From Brachybacterium sp. EE-P12 (GTDB lineage Bacteria; Actinomycetota; Actinomycetes; Actinomycetales; Dermabacteraceae): a stretch of 64,000 nucleotides of DNA. The stretch covers positions 310,001 to 374,000 of the forward strand of contig NZ_QXCP01000005.1 of the NCBI RefSeq assembly GCF_003711805.1, written 5' to 3'. Positions 11,791-21,353 of this stretch are shown one piece after another. A program made the position numbers and the translations under genes. Position 1 is the stretch's first letter. Every line of letters begins with the position of its first letter. The notes below the pieces were generated by a model, which was given only the letters and a program-made list of their open reading frames with translations, had not been told where the DNA came from and made no database searches.

Positions 11791-12152
11791 GCGAAGCCTC
11801 CCGGCCAGATCTGGTGGACGCGCATCAGGAGGACGAGCGTGACGGCGCAGACCACCGCGATCACGACGCTCCCCCAGCGGGTGCGCTCGAACGCCCCGAC
11901 CCAGCCGCCGCCGACGACCATCACCAGCGCGGTGAGCAGATAGCCGTAGAGCACGACCCGGTCGGGCGCCGGCCCGGCGGAGGCGAGGTCCTTCGCCCCG
12001 AGGGCGATGCCGAGCACGAGCCAGCCGAGCGCCGTGACCAGGCATGCGCCCAGCAGCACGAGGTCGGCGCTCAGATCGCGCACCGCGTAGTACACCGCGA
12101 GCACGGCCGTCAGGCCGCCCAGCACGCCGACCACGATGCTCACCGCGCTCAT
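11787..12152 (-). CDS. Small integral membrane protein
   Basis: 121 residues, about four membrane spans (VSIVVGVLGGLTAVLAVYYAV, LVLLGACLVTALGWLVLGIA and two more). It is upstream of, and overlaps by four bases, a second small membrane protein of similar size. Divergent from pepA. No conserved catalytic residue is visible and no family is recognised. Confidence 0.7.
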   Translation of the reverse strand: MSAVSIVVGVLGGLTAVLAVYYAVRDLSADLVLLGACLVTALGWLVLGIALGAKDLASAGPAPDRVVLYGYLLTALVMVVGGGWVGAFERTRWGSVVIAVVCAVTLVLLMRVHQIWPGGFA

Positions 12153-12220
12153 CGTCCCCTGCTCTCCTCGGCCTGCCGGCGCTGCTCCACGGGCCGCCGA
12201 CCGGTGTCGGGGCCGGGACC

Positions 12221-12226
12221 TACGAT
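12221..12226 (+). promoter_or_regulatory. -10 element of an apparently leaderless pepA transcript
   Basis: TACGAT lies six bases before the pepA ATG, so transcription would start at or within a base of the start codon. There is no Shine-Dalgarno sequence before the ATG. This layout is typical of leaderless actinobacterial mRNAs. Confidence 0.55.
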
Positions 12227-12232
12227 AGGCCC

Positions 12233-13714
12233 ATGCCGATTCTGGAACTCACCGCTGACACACCCGCGGACGTCGTCGCCGACGTCCTCGTCCTCCCCCT
12301 GGTCGCCGGCGCGGGCGAGGCCCCCGCCTCCGTCCCGGGCTCCCCCGAGATCTCCGAGGCCGTCGCCGGCCTCGCCCCCTCGGCCGCGCGCGGCGACCTG
12401 CACCGCATCCCCTCCGCCGGCCTCGCCGCCGCGACGTCCCTGCTGCTGGTGGGCGTGGGTGAGGAGGATCTCGCCGAGGTCTCCGCCGAGGATCTCCGCC
12501 TCGCCTTCGGCGCCGCGACCCGCTCCCTCGCCGGGATCTCCCGCGCCGCGCTCGCCCTCCCGTCGGCCGAGGACGCCCAGCGCACCGCCGCCCTCGAGGG
12601 CGCCGCGCTCGGCGCCTACGCCTTCACCGCCCACAAGACCGGCAGCGGCTCCTCCGCCCCGAAGCCGGCTCTGGGCGAGATCGTCCTGCTCGCCGGCGAG
12701 GCCGGCGTCCCCGCCCTCGAGCCCGCGCTCGAGCGCGCCCGGGTGCTCGCGCAGTCCGTGGACGTCGTGCGCGATCTCGTGAACACCCCGCCGAACCTCC
12801 TGCCCCCGGCGGAGTTCGCCCGACGCGCCGAGGAGCTCGCCGCGGAGCTGCCGATCACGGTGACCGTCCTGGACGAGCAGGAGCTGGCCGCCGGCGGATA
12901 CGGCGGGATCGTCGGCGTCGGCCAGGGCTCCGCCCGTCCGCCGCGCCTGGTGCGCCTCGAGTACGCGCCCGAGGGTGCGACCGCCTCCGTCTCCCTCGTC
13001 GGCAAGGGCATCACCTTCGACACCGGCGGCATCTCGCTGAAGCCCGCCCCCGGCATGGACGACATGACCTCCGACATGGCCGGCGCCGCGACCGTGCTCG
13101 GCGCGACGCTCGGCGCCGCGCACCTCGGCCTGCCGCTGAAGGTCACCACCTTCCTCGCCCTCGCGGAGAACATGCCCGGCGGCGGCGCGCAGCGCCCCGG
13201 AGACGTGGTCACGATGCGCGACGGCACCACCGTCGAGGTGCTCAACACCGATGCGGAGGGACGCATGGTCATGGCCGACGCGCTCGTCGACGCGGTCGCG
13301 ACCGAGCCGGACCTCGTCATGGACGTCGCGACGCTCACCGGCGCGGCGGTCGTCGCGCTCGGCAAGCGGACCGCCGGCGTGATGGGCACCGAGACCGGCC
13401 GGTCGGCCGTGCTCGAGGCGGCCGAGCGCTCGGGCGAGCCGTTCTGGCCGCTGCCCTTCCCGCAGGAGCTGCGTGCCGATCTCACCGGCCGGGTCGCGGA
13501 CCTGCGCAACATCGGAGAGCGTCCCGGCGGGGCGCTCTCCGCCGGCATCTTCCTGCGGGAGTTCGTGGGCTCGACCGAGTGGGCTCACCTCGACATCGCC
13601 GGCCCCGCCTTCGCGAGCGGACCGCTGGGCTACATGGGCAAGGGTGCGACCGGGATGAGCGTGCGCACCGTCCTGCAGGTCCTCGAGGATCGCGCGGCGG
13701 CCGCGCAGGCGTGA
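12233..13714 (+). CDS. pepA: Leucyl aminopeptidase (M17)
   Basis: 493 residues. The N-terminal macro-like domain is followed by the M17 catalytic domain with KGITFDTGGISLKP (metal-binding Lys and Asp, near residue 258) and the family signature NTDAEGRMVMADAL (near 338). The cytoplasmic hexameric enzyme removes N-terminal residues from peptides using two metal ions. The ATG at 12233 is chosen because MPILELTAD matches a natural N-terminus and an ideally placed -10 element implies a leaderless message. It is divergent from the small membrane-protein pair. Confidence 0.95.
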   Translation: MPILELTADTPADVVADVLVLPLVAGAGEAPASVPGSPEISEAVAGLAPSAARGDLHRIPSAGLAAATSLLLVGVGEEDLAEVSAEDLRLAFGAATRSLAGISRAALALPSAEDAQRTAALEGAALGAYAFTAHKTGSGSSAPKPALGEIVLLAGEAGVPALEPALERARVLAQSVDVVRDLVNTPPNLLPPAEFARRAEELAAELPITVTVLDEQELAAGGYGGIVGVGQGSARPPRLVRLEYAPEGATASVSLVGKGITFDTGGISLKPAPGMDDMTSDMAGAATVLGATLGAAHLGLPLKVTTFLALAENMPGGGAQRPGDVVTMRDGTTVEVLNTDAEGRMVMADALVDAVATEPDLVMDVATLTGAAVVALGKRTAGVMGTETGRSAVLEAAERSGEPFWPLPFPQELRADLTGRVADLRNIGERPGGALSAGIFLREFVGSTEWAHLDIAGPAFASGPLGYMGKGATGMSVRTVLQVLEDRAAAAQA

Positions 13715-13778
13715 TGCTCGCCGCATCGACGTACTGAGCCTTCAGCGCAACGGGGCCGCTCCGCGCCGCCTGGTGCCC

Positions 13779-13784
13779 TAGCAT
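13779..13784 (+). promoter_or_regulatory. Probable -10 element upstream of lpd
   Basis: TAGCAT sits about 80 bases before the lpd GTG in a stretch of otherwise uniform GC-rich spacer. No convincing -35 element is seen. It would drive the lpd-sucB pair. Confidence 0.35.
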
Positions 13785-13862
13785 GGGACACGCAGGCGGC
13801 GCGGTCGGCCATCCAGGTCCGCACCGGTCGCGGAACATCCCAAGACACCGAGGAGCACACAG

Positions 13863-15266
13863 GTGGCGGACACAACCACTGACCAGTTCGACGTCGTGAT
13901 CCTGGGAGGTGGCAGCGGCGGCTATGCGGCCGCGCTGCGCGGAGCCCAGCTCGGCCAGAAGATCGCCCTCGTGGAGAAGGACAAGCTCGGCGGCACCTGC
14001 CTGCACCGCGGCTGCGTCCCGACGAAGGCCCTGCTCCACGTCGGGGAGCTCGCCGACGCGCCCTCCGAGGCGGCCGCCGCCGGCGTGGACCTCACCCTCA
14101 ACGGCATCGACGCCACCAAGGTGCTCGGCTTCAAGGACAAGATCATCGGGCGCCTGCACAAGGGCCTCCAGGGCCTGGTGAAGTCCCGCAAGATTGAGTA
14201 CGTCGAGGGCTTCGGCACGCTGACCGGGAAGAACACCGTCTCGGTCGAGACCGCCTCCGGCACCCGCACCCTGACCGGCGCGAACATCATCCTCGCCTCG
14301 GGCTCCTACTCCAAGACCCTCCCCGGCATCGACCTGGGCGGCCGCTTCCTCGACTCCGAGGCGGCGCTGCAGCTGCCCGAGCTGCCGAAGAACCCGATCA
14401 TCCTCGGCGGCGGTGTGATCGGCGTCGAGTTCGCCTCGGTGTGGAAGTCGCTCGGCGCGGAGTCCGTGACGATCGTGGAGGGCCTGCCCCACCTGGTCGC
14501 CAACGAGGACGAGGCGATCTCGAAGGCCCTCGAGCGGGCCTACAAGAAGCGCGGCATCGCCTTCTCCCTGGGCGTCTTCACCGAGAAGGCCGAGCAGACC
14601 GAGGACGGCGTCAAGGTCACGCTCGCCGACGGCAAGGTCTTCGAGGGCGACTACCTCCTGGTCGCCGTGGGCCGCGGGCCGAACACCTCCGGCCTCGGCT
14701 ACGAGGAGCAGGGGATCGAGATGGACCGCGGCTTCGTGCTCGCGAACAAGGAGACCCTCGAGACCAACGTCCCCGGCGTCTACGCCGTCGGCGACATCGT
14801 CCCGGGCCTGCAGCTCGCCCACCGCGGCTTCGCCCAGGGCATCTACGTCGCCGAGCGGATCGCGGGCCTGAACCCGGCGCCGATCGTCGAGTCCGGCATC
14901 GAGCGCATCACCTACTGCGAGCCCGAGGTGGGCTCCGTGGGCCTGACCGAGAAGCAGGCCAAGGAGCAGCTGGGCGAGGACGCCGTGGAGGCCTACGAGT
15001 ACAACCTCGGCGGCAACGGCAAGTCCCAGATCCTCGGCACGACCGGCTTCATCAAGCTGGTGCGCGAGAAGGACGGCCCGATCATCGGCGTCCACATGAT
15101 CGGCACCCGCACCTCGGAGCTGATGGGCGAGGCCCTGCTCATCGTCAACTGGGAGGCCTATCCCGAGGACGTCGCCTCCCTCATCCACGGCCACCCCTCG
15201 CAGCACGAGGCCATGGGCGAGGCGGCCCTCGCCCTCGCCGGCAAGCCGCTGCACGCCCACGCCTGA
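13863..15266 (+). CDS. lpdA: Dihydrolipoyl dehydrogenase (E3)
   Basis: 467 residues. The N-terminal FAD loop is [18 protein letters not shown], the redox disulfide is [15 protein letters not shown], the NAD loop is [15 protein letters not shown], and the C-terminal dimer interface carries the active-site pair in [14 protein letters not shown]3 reoxidises the dihydrolipoyl groups of 2-oxoacid dehydrogenase complexes with NAD. The GTG start has GAGGAG upstream. The E2 gene begins 22 bases after the stop, so the two form an operon supplying E3 and E2 together. Confidence 0.97.
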   Translation: MADTTTDQFDVVILGGGSGGYAAALRGAQLGQKIALVEKDKLGGTCLHRGCVPTKALLHVGELADAPSEAAAAGVDLTLNGIDATKVLGFKDKIIGRLHKGLQGLVKSRKIEYVEGFGTLTGKNTVSVETASGTRTLTGANIILASGSYSKTLPGIDLGGRFLDSEAALQLPELPKNPIILGGGVIGVEFASVWKSLGAESVTIVEGLPHLVANEDEAISKALERAYKKRGIAFSLGVFTEKAEQTEDGVKVTLADGKVFEGDYLLVAVGRGPNTSGLGYEEQGIEMDRGFVLANKETLETNVPGVYAVGDIVPGLQLAHRGFAQGIYVAERIAGLNPAPIVESGIERITYCEPEVGSVGLTEKQAKEQLGEDAVEAYEYNLGGNGKSQILGTTGFIKLVREKDGPIIGVHMIGTRTSELMGEALLIVNWEAYPEDVASLIHGHPSQHEAMGEAALALAGKPLHAHA

Positions 15267-15288
15267 GCTTTCCCAGGAGGAGAACCCC

Positions 15289-17037
15289 ATGTCTGAAACC
15301 GTGAAGATGCCGGCACTCGGCGAGTCCGTCACCGAGGGCACCGTCACCCGCTGGCTCAAGGCCGTCGGCGAGACCGTCGAGGTCGACGAGCCGCTGCTCG
15401 AGGTCTCGACCGACAAGGTCGACACCGAGATCCCCTCGCCCGTCGCGGGCACCATCGAGAAGATCCTGGTCGAGGAGGACGAGGACGCCGAGGTCGGCGC
15501 CGACCTCGTCGTCATCGGCGACGGCTCCGGCAGCGCCGACGCCGGTTCCGACGACTCCGGCGCCGAGGCGCCTGCTGCGGAGGAGCAGGGCGAGGACCTC
15601 GCCTCCGACGAGACCGTCGCGCCGTCCACCGAGCAGGAGGAGCCCGCCGGGGAGAGCGAGCAGACCGCCGAGACCTCCGGCGACTCCGCCGAGGGCCAGG
15701 AGGTGACGATGCCGGCGCTCGGAGAGTCCGTCACCGAGGGCACCGTCACCCGCTGGATCAAGGCCGTCGGCGAGACCGTCGAGGTCGACGAGCCGCTGCT
15801 CGAGGTCTCGACCGACAAGGTCGACACCGAGATCCCCTCGCCCGTCGCGGGCACCGTGCTCGAGATCCGCGTCCAGGAGGACGAGGACGCCGAGGTCGGC
15901 TCCGTGCTGGCGATCGTCGGCTCCGGCGACGCCGCGGCGCCCGAGGCCGCCGAGCCCGCCGCTCCGGCCCCGAAGGCCGAGGAGAAGCCCGCCGAGGCCC
16001 CGAAGCAGGAGGCCCCCGAGAGCGAGGCTCCGAAGCAGGAGGCCCCGAAGTCCGCTCCCGCCCCGTCCGCTCCCGCGCCGCAGGCCGCGGACTCGGTCTC
16101 CGGGGCGGAGTCCTCCGGCTACGTGACCCCGCTGGTGCGGAAGATGGCCGCCGAGGCCGGTGTGGACCTGTCCACCGTGAAGGGCTCGGGCCTGGGCGGT
16201 CGGATCCGCAAGCAGGACGTGCAGCAGGCGATCGACGCGCAGAAGGCCCAGGCCGCTCCCGCCGCCGCTGCGGCACCGGCTGCGTCCGCTCCTGCCGCGC
16301 CGAAGGTGGAGGTCTCCTCGCTGCGCGGCACCGAGCAGAAGATGCCCCGCATCCGCAAGGTCATCGGCCAGCGGATGATGGAGTCCCTCCACGAGATGGC
16401 GCAGCTGACCACCGCGGTCGAGGTCGACGTGACCCGCATCGCGAAGCTGCGCGCGAAGGCGAAGGACGAGTTCGCGGCACGCGAGGGCGCCAAGCTCACC
16501 TTCCTGCCCTTCCTGATGATGGCCGCGATCGAGGGTCTGAAGACCTACCCGCAGCTGAACTCCACCATCGACGGCGACAAGATCGTCTACCACGGCTCCG
16601 AGAACATCGGCATGGCCGCGGACACCGAGCGCGGTCTCGTGGTGCCGGTGATCAAGAACGCGGGCGACCTGAACCTCGCGGGCCTCGCCCGTCAGATCGG
16701 TGACCTCGGCGTGCGTGCCAAGAGCAACAAGCTCGTGCCCGACGATCTCTCCGGGGCGACCTTCACCATCACGAACACCGGCTCGGGCGGCGCGCTCTGG
16801 GACACCCCGATCGTGCCCGCTCCGCAGGTGGGCATCCTCGGCACCGGCACGATCACGAAGCGTCCGGCCGTGGTGCAGAACGCCGAGGGTGACGACACCA
16901 TCGCGATCCGCTCGATGATGTACCTGTTCCTCTCCTACGACCACCGCATGGTCGACGGCGGCGACGCCGCGCGCTTCCTCACCTTCATGAAGAAGCGTCT
17001 CGAGGAGGGGGCGTTCGAGGGCGAGCTCGGCCTCTGA
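15289..17037 (+). CDS. sucB: Dihydrolipoamide acyltransferase (E2), two lipoyl domains
   Basis: 582 residues. Two lipoyl domains, with the lipoate-accepting lysine in STDKVDTE at about K43 and K177, are separated by an acidic linker. An Ala/Pro/Glu-rich linker leads to a peripheral-subunit-binding domain ([18 protein letters not shown], residues ~277-315). The catalytic domain ends with the active-site [11 protein letters not shown] near residue 551. Usually named SucB, but in actinobacteria this protein often serves pyruvate dehydrogenase; the window's only E1 is aceE, with no separate aceF seen. RBS AGGAGGAG precedes the ATG. The lipoyl domains are almost identical at DNA level. Confidence 0.93.
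   Translation: MSETVKMPALGESVTEGTVTRWLKAVGETVEVDEPLLEVSTDKVDTEIPSPVAGTIEKILVEEDEDAEVGADLVVIGDGSGSADAGSDDSGAEAPAAEEQGEDLASDETVAPSTEQEEPAGESEQTAETSGDSAEGQEVTMPALGESVTEGTVTRWIKAVGETVEVDEPLLEVSTDKVDTEIPSPVAGTVLEIRVQEDEDAEVGSVLAIVGSGDAAAPEAAEPAAPAPKAEEKPAEAPKQEAPESEAPKQEAPKSAPAPSAPAPQAADSVSGAESSGYVTPLVRKMAAEAGVDLSTVKGSGLGGRIRKQDVQQAIDAQKAQAAPAAAAAPAASAPAAPKVEVSSLRGTEQKMPRIRKVIGQRMMESLHEMAQLTTAVEVDVTRIAKLRAKAKDEFAAREGAKLTFLPFLMMAAIEGLKTYPQLNSTIDGDKIVYHGSENIGMAADTERGLVVPVIKNAGDLNLAGLARQIGDLGVRAKSNKLVPDDLSGATFTITNTGSGGALWDTPIVPAPQVGILGTGTITKRPAVVQNAEGDDTIAIRSMMYLFLSYDHRMVDGGDAARFLTFMKKRLEEGAFEGELGL
15307..15453 (+). repeat. Lipoyl-domain DNA repeat, copy 1
   Basis: 147 bp in the first lipoyl domain of the E2 gene, matching 15709-15855 with only three differences counted by eye (one changes Leu to Ile). 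This is much closer than protein conservation alone would need. Confidence 0.85.
15709..15855 (+). repeat. Lipoyl-domain DNA repeat, copy 2
   Basis: The second 147-bp copy, in direct orientation 402 bases after the first. The acidic linker between the copies is not part of the repeat, and sequence after position 15855 diverges sharply. Confidence 0.85.
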
Positions 17038-17076
17038 CCCGTCGCCTGCGCTCGGCCCGCTGCTGAGCATCCGGCG

Positions 17077-17112
17077 AAGGCCCCGGCACCGTCCCCTCGG
17101 TGCCGGGGCCTT
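17077..17112. terminator. Bidirectional terminator between sucB and the convergent gene
   Basis: AAGGCCCCGGCACC (17077-17090) pairs perfectly over 14 bp with its complement at 17099-17112, with an 8-base loop. A/T pairs at the base give short T-runs both ways. It separates sucB (plus) from the gene ending at 17121 (minus). Confidence 0.85.
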
Positions 17113-17120
17113 GCGCAGTC

Positions 17121-18452
17121 TCACACGGCGGTGACCTCCTGGATGCGCCAGCGGTCCCCGTCCCACACCAGGGAGAGCTCCACGCTCGCGCGTTCTCCGG
17201 CCACGGTCTGCTCCGCGGCCCCGGTGCCGGTGACGACCTCGGCGTCCTCGCTCGAGGTGTGCACGCGCAGCACGGCACGGCCCTCGGCGTCGGGCGCCTG
17301 GAGGAGCTCCGCCTCGTGCACGACGGGGCCTCCGCCGCGGACCTCGAGACCTCGATAGGCCGTGCGGATGCGCTCGTCCTCCTCCTCGGCACTCCCGCCG
17401 TCGGCGGCGACGGGGAGATCGGAGACGCCGGTGAGATAGGCGTGGCGCGCCCCGGCGAGCTCTGCGGCCAGCGTCCAGGGGTCCTCGATCCGCGGGGCGG
17501 CAGAGCCGTTCGACCCGTCGACGGATCCGTCCTGCCCGCCGCCGGCATCTGTCCGGCCGTCCGCGGGGGCGGTCGCGGCCGCGGAGCTGCCCGGCGCGAG
17601 GGGCGCTCCGGGCAGGGTGAGCGCGAGTCCCGCACCGAGGCCGAGGGCGAGCACCACGGCGCCGCTCAGCAGCGCGGTGCGACGGTGACGGGGCTCGGCC
17701 AGCACCGAGACGACGGTCGATGCCGCGACTCGTGCTCGGGAGGGGACGCCGCCGGTCATCAGGGGCTGCCCCTCGTCCGCGGCGCGGCCCTCCGTGCGCG
17801 CCCGCCGCAGCCGCGGGACGGGCAGCGGAGCGCGCTCAGCGGCCGGCGCCGGCTCCGCCCGAGGTGCAGGTTCCGCGAACGGTGCCGTCCCGGCTCCGGT
17901 GCCCGGCAGGGCGTGGACGCGGCGGCGCAGGGTCCGCTCCTCGTCCTCGAGCACCGAGTCGATCCAGTGCAGGTCGGCGCTGCGCGCGCCGAGCCCCTCC
18001 TCACGGCGCAGCCCGCTGAGGTCGAGGACGACCACCCGGCCGTCGGCGCGCACCCCGAGACCCCGCCCCCGGGGTGCGCCGAGCACCCAGCCGCGCTCGT
18101 GCAGCGCGGCGACGAGGTCCTCGAGGTCCTCGCGCGCACGGGCCTGGGCGAGCCTCTCCCCCGTCGCCGGGGAGGCCGCTCCGGCAGCGCGCCTGCCCTT
18201 GCGCCGTGCGAGCTCCGGAGCGGTCTCGCGGACGTAGCCGTCCTCCTCGATCCCCAGCACGTCGGGGGCGGCGGTGATCCCCGCGACCTCGAGGGAGGCG
18301 AGCAGCTGCATCTCGGCGGTCACCGCGTGCTGTCCCTCGGAGCCCCGCCAGCGCACGCGCACCGCGTCCTCGCGACCGTTCTGCCCGTGCCGTTCCTCCG
18401 TGCGCCCGGAGGCGCTGTGCTCTCCCGCATCCATGCCCGCAGTGAACCCCAT
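17121..18452 (-). CDS. Membrane-anchored protein with a degenerate kinase-like N-terminus
   Basis: 443 residues. The first ~170 residues resemble the small-to-large lobe passage of a serine/threonine kinase (LHERGWVLGAPRGRGLGVRADGRVVVLDLSGL), but the HRD and DFG catalytic residues are not recognisable and no glycine loop is seen, so it is probably a pseudokinase-like fold. An Ala/Pro linker, one membrane span near residue 240 (TALLSGAVVLALGLGAGLAL) and an extracytoplasmic C-terminal domain ending WDGDRWRIQEV follow. It is divergent from lipB. The start could also be an ATG six codons later. Function unknown; the kinase relation is inference. Confidence 0.65.
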   Translation of the reverse strand: MGFTAGMDAGEHSASGRTEERHGQNGREDAVRVRWRGSEGQHAVTAEMQLLASLEVAGITAAPDVLGIEEDGYVRETAPELARRKGRRAAGAASPATGERLAQARAREDLEDLVAALHERGWVLGAPRGRGLGVRADGRVVVLDLSGLRREEGLGARSADLHWIDSVLEDEERTLRRRVHALPGTGAGTAPFAEPAPRAEPAPAAERAPLPVPRLRRARTEGRAADEGQPLMTGGVPSRARVAASTVVSVLAEPRHRRTALLSGAVVLALGLGAGLALTLPGAPLAPGSSAAATAPADGRTDAGGGQDGSVDGSNGSAAPRIEDPWTLAAELAGARHAYLTGVSDLPVAADGGSAEEEDERIRTAYRGLEVRGGGPVVHEAELLQAPDAEGRAVLRVHTSSEDAEVVTGTGAAEQTVAGERASVELSLVWDGDRWRIQEVTAV

Positions 18453-18503
18453 CCCCGTGCGGCAGCCGCCTGGTCATCCACAACGTGCAGGTCGGGAAGG
18501 GAG

Positions 18504-18509
18504 TAGCCT
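18504..18509 (+). promoter_or_regulatory. -10 element of an apparently leaderless lipB transcript
   Basis: TAGCCT ends six bases before the lipB ATG. With no Shine-Dalgarno sequence in between, transcription probably starts at the initiation codon. Confidence 0.5.
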
Positions 18510-18515
18510 GAGCAG

Positions 18516-19214
18516 ATGCTCGATGTGATCCGTCTCGGCCTCAGCGAGCCGCTCCCCGACGAGGACCGGCACGCGCAGTTCGGGCTCCCCCCGGGACCGG
18601 TCGAGTACCGGGCCGCGTGGGACCTCCAGCGTCGCCTGCACGCCGAGGTCGTCGCGGGCGAGCGGCCGGACACCCTGCTGCTGCTCGAGCACCAGAGCGT
18701 GTACACGGCGGGGAAGCTCACCGCCGAGCACGAGCGTCCGCGGGACGGCGCCGAGGTGGTCGACATCGACCGGGGCGGGAAGATCACCTGGCACGGACCG
18801 CAGCAGCTCGTCGGATACCCGCTCGTGAAGCTCCCGATCCCGATCGACGTGGTCGGGTTCGTGCGCGCCCTCGAGCACGCGATCATCGACGTGTGCGCGG
18901 GGCTCGGCGTCGACACCGTCCCGATCGAGGGACGCAGCGGGGTCTGGGTCGCGCCCGAGGGCGAGGAGGCGCGGAAGGTCTGCGCGATCGGCCTGCGCGT
19001 CTCGAAGCGCACGACCATGCACGGCTTCGCGCTGAACTGCGCCAACGACCTCTCCTGGGCCCAGAACGTGATCCCGTGCGGGATCGACGACGCAGGAGTG
19101 ACCAGCCTGAGCCGCGAGCTCGGCCGGCGCGTCCCGGTCGCCGAGCTGCTCGACCCCGTCACCGAGGCGATGGTCGACCTGGTGGCGCACCGCACCTCCG
19201 CGCGGGCGGTGTGA
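18516..19214 (+). CDS. lipB: Lipoyl(octanoyl) transferase
   Basis: 232 residues. LipB motifs include [11 protein letters not shown], the [17 protein letters not shown] signature, GRSGVWV, the catalytic lysine in [11 protein letters not shown] and the acyl-accepting cysteine in NVIPCGIDD. It moves octanoyl groups from acyl carrier protein to lipoyl domains, the first step of de novo lipoylation. It sits between the E2/E3 genes and lipA, so cofactor attachment and its main target proteins are clustered. Confidence 0.96.
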   Translation: MLDVIRLGLSEPLPDEDRHAQFGLPPGPVEYRAAWDLQRRLHAEVVAGERPDTLLLLEHQSVYTAGKLTAEHERPRDGAEVVDIDRGGKITWHGPQQLVGYPLVKLPIPIDVVGFVRALEHAIIDVCAGLGVDTVPIEGRSGVWVAPEGEEARKVCAIGLRVSKRTTMHGFALNCANDLSWAQNVIPCGIDDAGVTSLSRELGRRVPVAELLDPVTEAMVDLVAHRTSARAV

Positions 19215-19239
19215 GCGCCGCACGAGCAGGAGGGGTCGA

Positions 19240-19245
19240 TAGACT
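19240..19245 (+). promoter_or_regulatory. Possible -10 element before lipA
   Basis: TAGACT lies 30 bases before the lipA GTG in the 61-base lipB-lipA gap. It could give lipA its own promoter besides read-through from lipB. The RBS GAGGAGG follows. Confidence 0.35.
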
Positions 19246-19275
19246 CCTAGGACGTCGAGACGAGGAGGCAACACG

Positions 19276-20298
19276 GTGACTATCGCTGCCGAAGGCCGCC
19301 GTATGCTGCGCGTGGAGGCCCGCAACGCGGAGGTCCCCATCGAGCGCAAGCCGGAGTGGATCAAGACCCGTGCGGTGATGGGTCCCGAGTACACGGCGAT
19401 GAAGCAACGTGTCCACGGCCAGGGCCTGCACACCGTCTGCGAGGAAGCCGGCTGCCCGAACATCTTCGAGTGCTGGGAGGACCGCGAGGCGACCTTCCTC
19501 ATCGGCGGCGACACCTGCACCCGTCGCTGCGACTTCTGCAACATCGCCACGGGCAAGCCGATGCCGGTGGACCCGATGGAGCCGTTCAAGGTCGCGAAGT
19601 CCGTCAAGGAGATGGGGCTGCGCTACTCGACCATCACCGGCGTCGCCCGCGACGACCTCGAGGACGGGGCGGCGGGCCTGTTCGCCCGCACGTGCCGACA
19701 GATCCATGCGATGAACCCGGGCACCGGCGTCGAGCTGCTGATCGACGACATCAAGGGTCGCGGCGAGCACCTGCAGCAGGTGTTCGAGGCGGAGCCCGAG
19801 GTGTTCGCGCACAACCTCGAGACCGTGCCCCGCATCTTCAAGCAGATCCGCCCGGCCTTCCGCTACGAGCGCTCCCTCGACGTGATCACGATGGGCAAGG
19901 ACGCCGGGATGATCACGAAGTCGAACCTGATCCTGGGCATGGGCGAGACCGACGAGGAGATCCTCGACTCGATGCAGCGCCTGCACGACGCGGGCTGCGA
20001 CATCCTCACGATCACCCAGTACATGCGGCCCTCGAAGCTGCACCATCCGATCGACCGCTGGGTCAAGCCCCAGCAGTTCGTCGAGCTGTCGGAGGCCGCC
20101 TCCGAGATGGGCTTCCTCGCGGTGATGGCCGGGCCGATGGTCCGCTCCTCCTACCGCGCCGGGAAGCTCTGGGCGCAGGCCATGCGCAAGCTCGGCCGCG
20201 AGATCCCGGAGAACCTCCGCCACCTCGACTCCGATCAGCCCGCCCGTCAGGAAGCTGCGAGCGTCGTCGCCCGCACCCAGCAGGCCGCTGCGAGCTGA
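19276..20298 (+). CDS. lipA: Lipoyl synthase (radical SAM)
   Basis: 340 residues. The auxiliary cluster motif is [12 protein letters not shown] and the radical SAM motif is CTRRCDFC, both intact, followed by [12 protein letters not shown] and the C-terminal [11 protein letters not shown] with the conserved RSSY serine. The enzyme inserts two sulfur atoms into octanoyl chains on lipoyl domains. The GTG start is preceded by GAGGAGG. It follows lipB and completes the lipoylation pair beside the E2/E3 operon. Confidence 0.97.
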   Translation: MTIAAEGRRMLRVEARNAEVPIERKPEWIKTRAVMGPEYTAMKQRVHGQGLHTVCEEAGCPNIFECWEDREATFLIGGDTCTRRCDFCNIATGKPMPVDPMEPFKVAKSVKEMGLRYSTITGVARDDLEDGAAGLFARTCRQIHAMNPGTGVELLIDDIKGRGEHLQQVFEAEPEVFAHNLETVPRIFKQIRPAFRYERSLDVITMGKDAGMITKSNLILGMGETDEEILDSMQRLHDAGCDILTITQYMRPSKLHHPIDRWVKPQQFVELSEAASEMGFLAVMAGPMVRSSYRAGKLWAQAMRKLGREIPENLRHLDSDQPARQEAASVVARTQQAAAS

Positions 20299-20330
20299 CG
20301 CTCCGCCGGCCCCGAGAGGACACATCCCCC

Positions 20331-21092
20331 ATGGCTCGCACGTCCGAGACCACGTCCGCGAAGGACGCCACGACGAAGAAGCGCGGCAAGCGCAACGCCG
20401 ACGGCACGAAGAAGCCCGGGCGTCTGAAGCAGATGCTCGAGGTCTACAAGTACACGCAGGAGGTCGACCGCTCGACCCTCCCGATGATGCTCGTCGCCGT
20501 CGTCGGCGCGATCGTCGTCGGCGTGCTGCTGACGCTGCTGATCTTCGGCAGCCCCTGGTACGGCATCTTCATGGGTCTGGCCGTGGGCGTGCTCATCGCG
20601 ATGATGATCCTGGCGCGCAAGGCGGAACGTGCTGCCTTCGGGCGGATCAAGGGACAGACGGGCGCCGCGCTCGCGGCGATGCAGTCGATCCGCCGCGGCT
20701 GGAACGTCGAGGAGGAGCCGGTCCAGATCGATCCGCGCAGCCAGAAGATGCTCTTCCGCGCCTCGGGCCGCGCGGGCATCGCGATCGTCGCCGAGGACTC
20801 CTCCGGCATCTCCATGAAGCTGCTGGAGAAGGAGCGCCGCAGCATCCGTCGCGTGCTCCAGCACGACAACGTGCCCGTCCACCAGATCGTCGTCGGCGAC
20901 GGCGACGGCGAGGTGCCGCTGCACAAGCTGCCCTCGTACATGCAGCGGATGAAGAAGCAGCTGACCAAGCAGGAGGCCGCCGCGGTGAGCAAGCGCCTGA
21001 CGGCGCTGCACCGCTCGCTGCGCCAGCAGGTCCCCAAGGGCGTGGATCCGATGCGCGCCCGTCCGAACCGCAAGGCGATGCGCGGCCGCTGA
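20331..21092 (+). CDS. DUF4191 family membrane protein
   Basis: 253 residues. The lysine-rich cytoplasmic N-terminus is followed by KQMLEVYKYTQEVDRS, two close membrane spans (LPMMLVAVVGAIVVGVLLTL and FMGLAVGVLIAMMILA) and a basic C-terminal domain. This is the DUF4191 layout, found downstream of lipA in many actinobacteria. The 32-base gap after lipA suggests co-transcription. The start at 20331 is preceded by AGAGGA. Function unknown. Confidence 0.88.
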   Translation: MARTSETTSAKDATTKKRGKRNADGTKKPGRLKQMLEVYKYTQEVDRSTLPMMLVAVVGAIVVGVLLTLLIFGSPWYGIFMGLAVGVLIAMMILARKAERAAFGRIKGQTGAALAAMQSIRRGWNVEEEPVQIDPRSQKMLFRASGRAGIAIVAEDSSGISMKLLEKERRSIRRVLQHDNVPVHQIVVGDGDGEVPLHKLPSYMQRMKKQLTKQEAAAVSKRLTALHRSLRQQVPKGVDPMRARPNRKAMRGR

Positions 21093-21115
21093 GCCCGTCC
21101 GCGCGCCTCTCGTGC

Positions 21116-21145
21116 ACGCCCCTTCCGCTCCAGCGGGAGGGGCGT
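21116..21145 (+). terminator. Terminator after the DUF4191 gene
   Basis: ACGCCCCTTCC and GGGAGGGGCGT pair with one mismatch around a short loop, 24 bases past the stop codon. It probably ends the lipB-lipA-DUF4191 unit. Confidence 0.65.
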
Positions 21146-21197
21146 CGTCGTCGGCGCTCCCCCGCGACGCGGCCGACGCGCACCGTCGCCCCGGCGC

Positions 21198-21236
21198 CGT
21201 GACCTTTCCGTGACCTGCGTGATCTTTTCGTGACCT
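21198..21236. repeat. Four CGTGACCT-type direct repeats
   Basis: CGTGACCT occurs at 21198, 21209 and 21229, and the variant CGTGATCT at 21218, with spacings of 11, 9 and 11 bases. The array is in the 166-base spacer between two strong hairpins, where no gene is seen. The spacing is close to one helical turn, suggesting a protein-binding array, but no partner is known. Confidence 0.5.
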
Positions 21237-21310
21237 TTGTCGTCAGTGCAGGTCAGGAGCGTGCAAGCGAGCGCTCGGTGGGGCGACGGGGTGCAGGCCT
21301 GCGGGCATCG

Positions 21311-21344
21311 GGACGCCCCTCCGGCCCGGGGCGGAGGGGCGTCC
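21311..21344. terminator. Terminator of the RDD gene
   Basis: GGACGCCCCTCC (21311-21322) pairs perfectly over 12 bp with 21333-21344. It begins 10 bases beyond the RDD stop on the minus strand and could stop transcripts from both sides. Confidence 0.7.
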
Positions 21345-21353
21345 TGGAGCGGC

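Noticed and set aside
21198-21236. CRISPR array
   Set aside because: Units are 8 bases with 1-3 base spacers, not CRISPR-like. No CRISPR array or cas gene was seen anywhere in the window.
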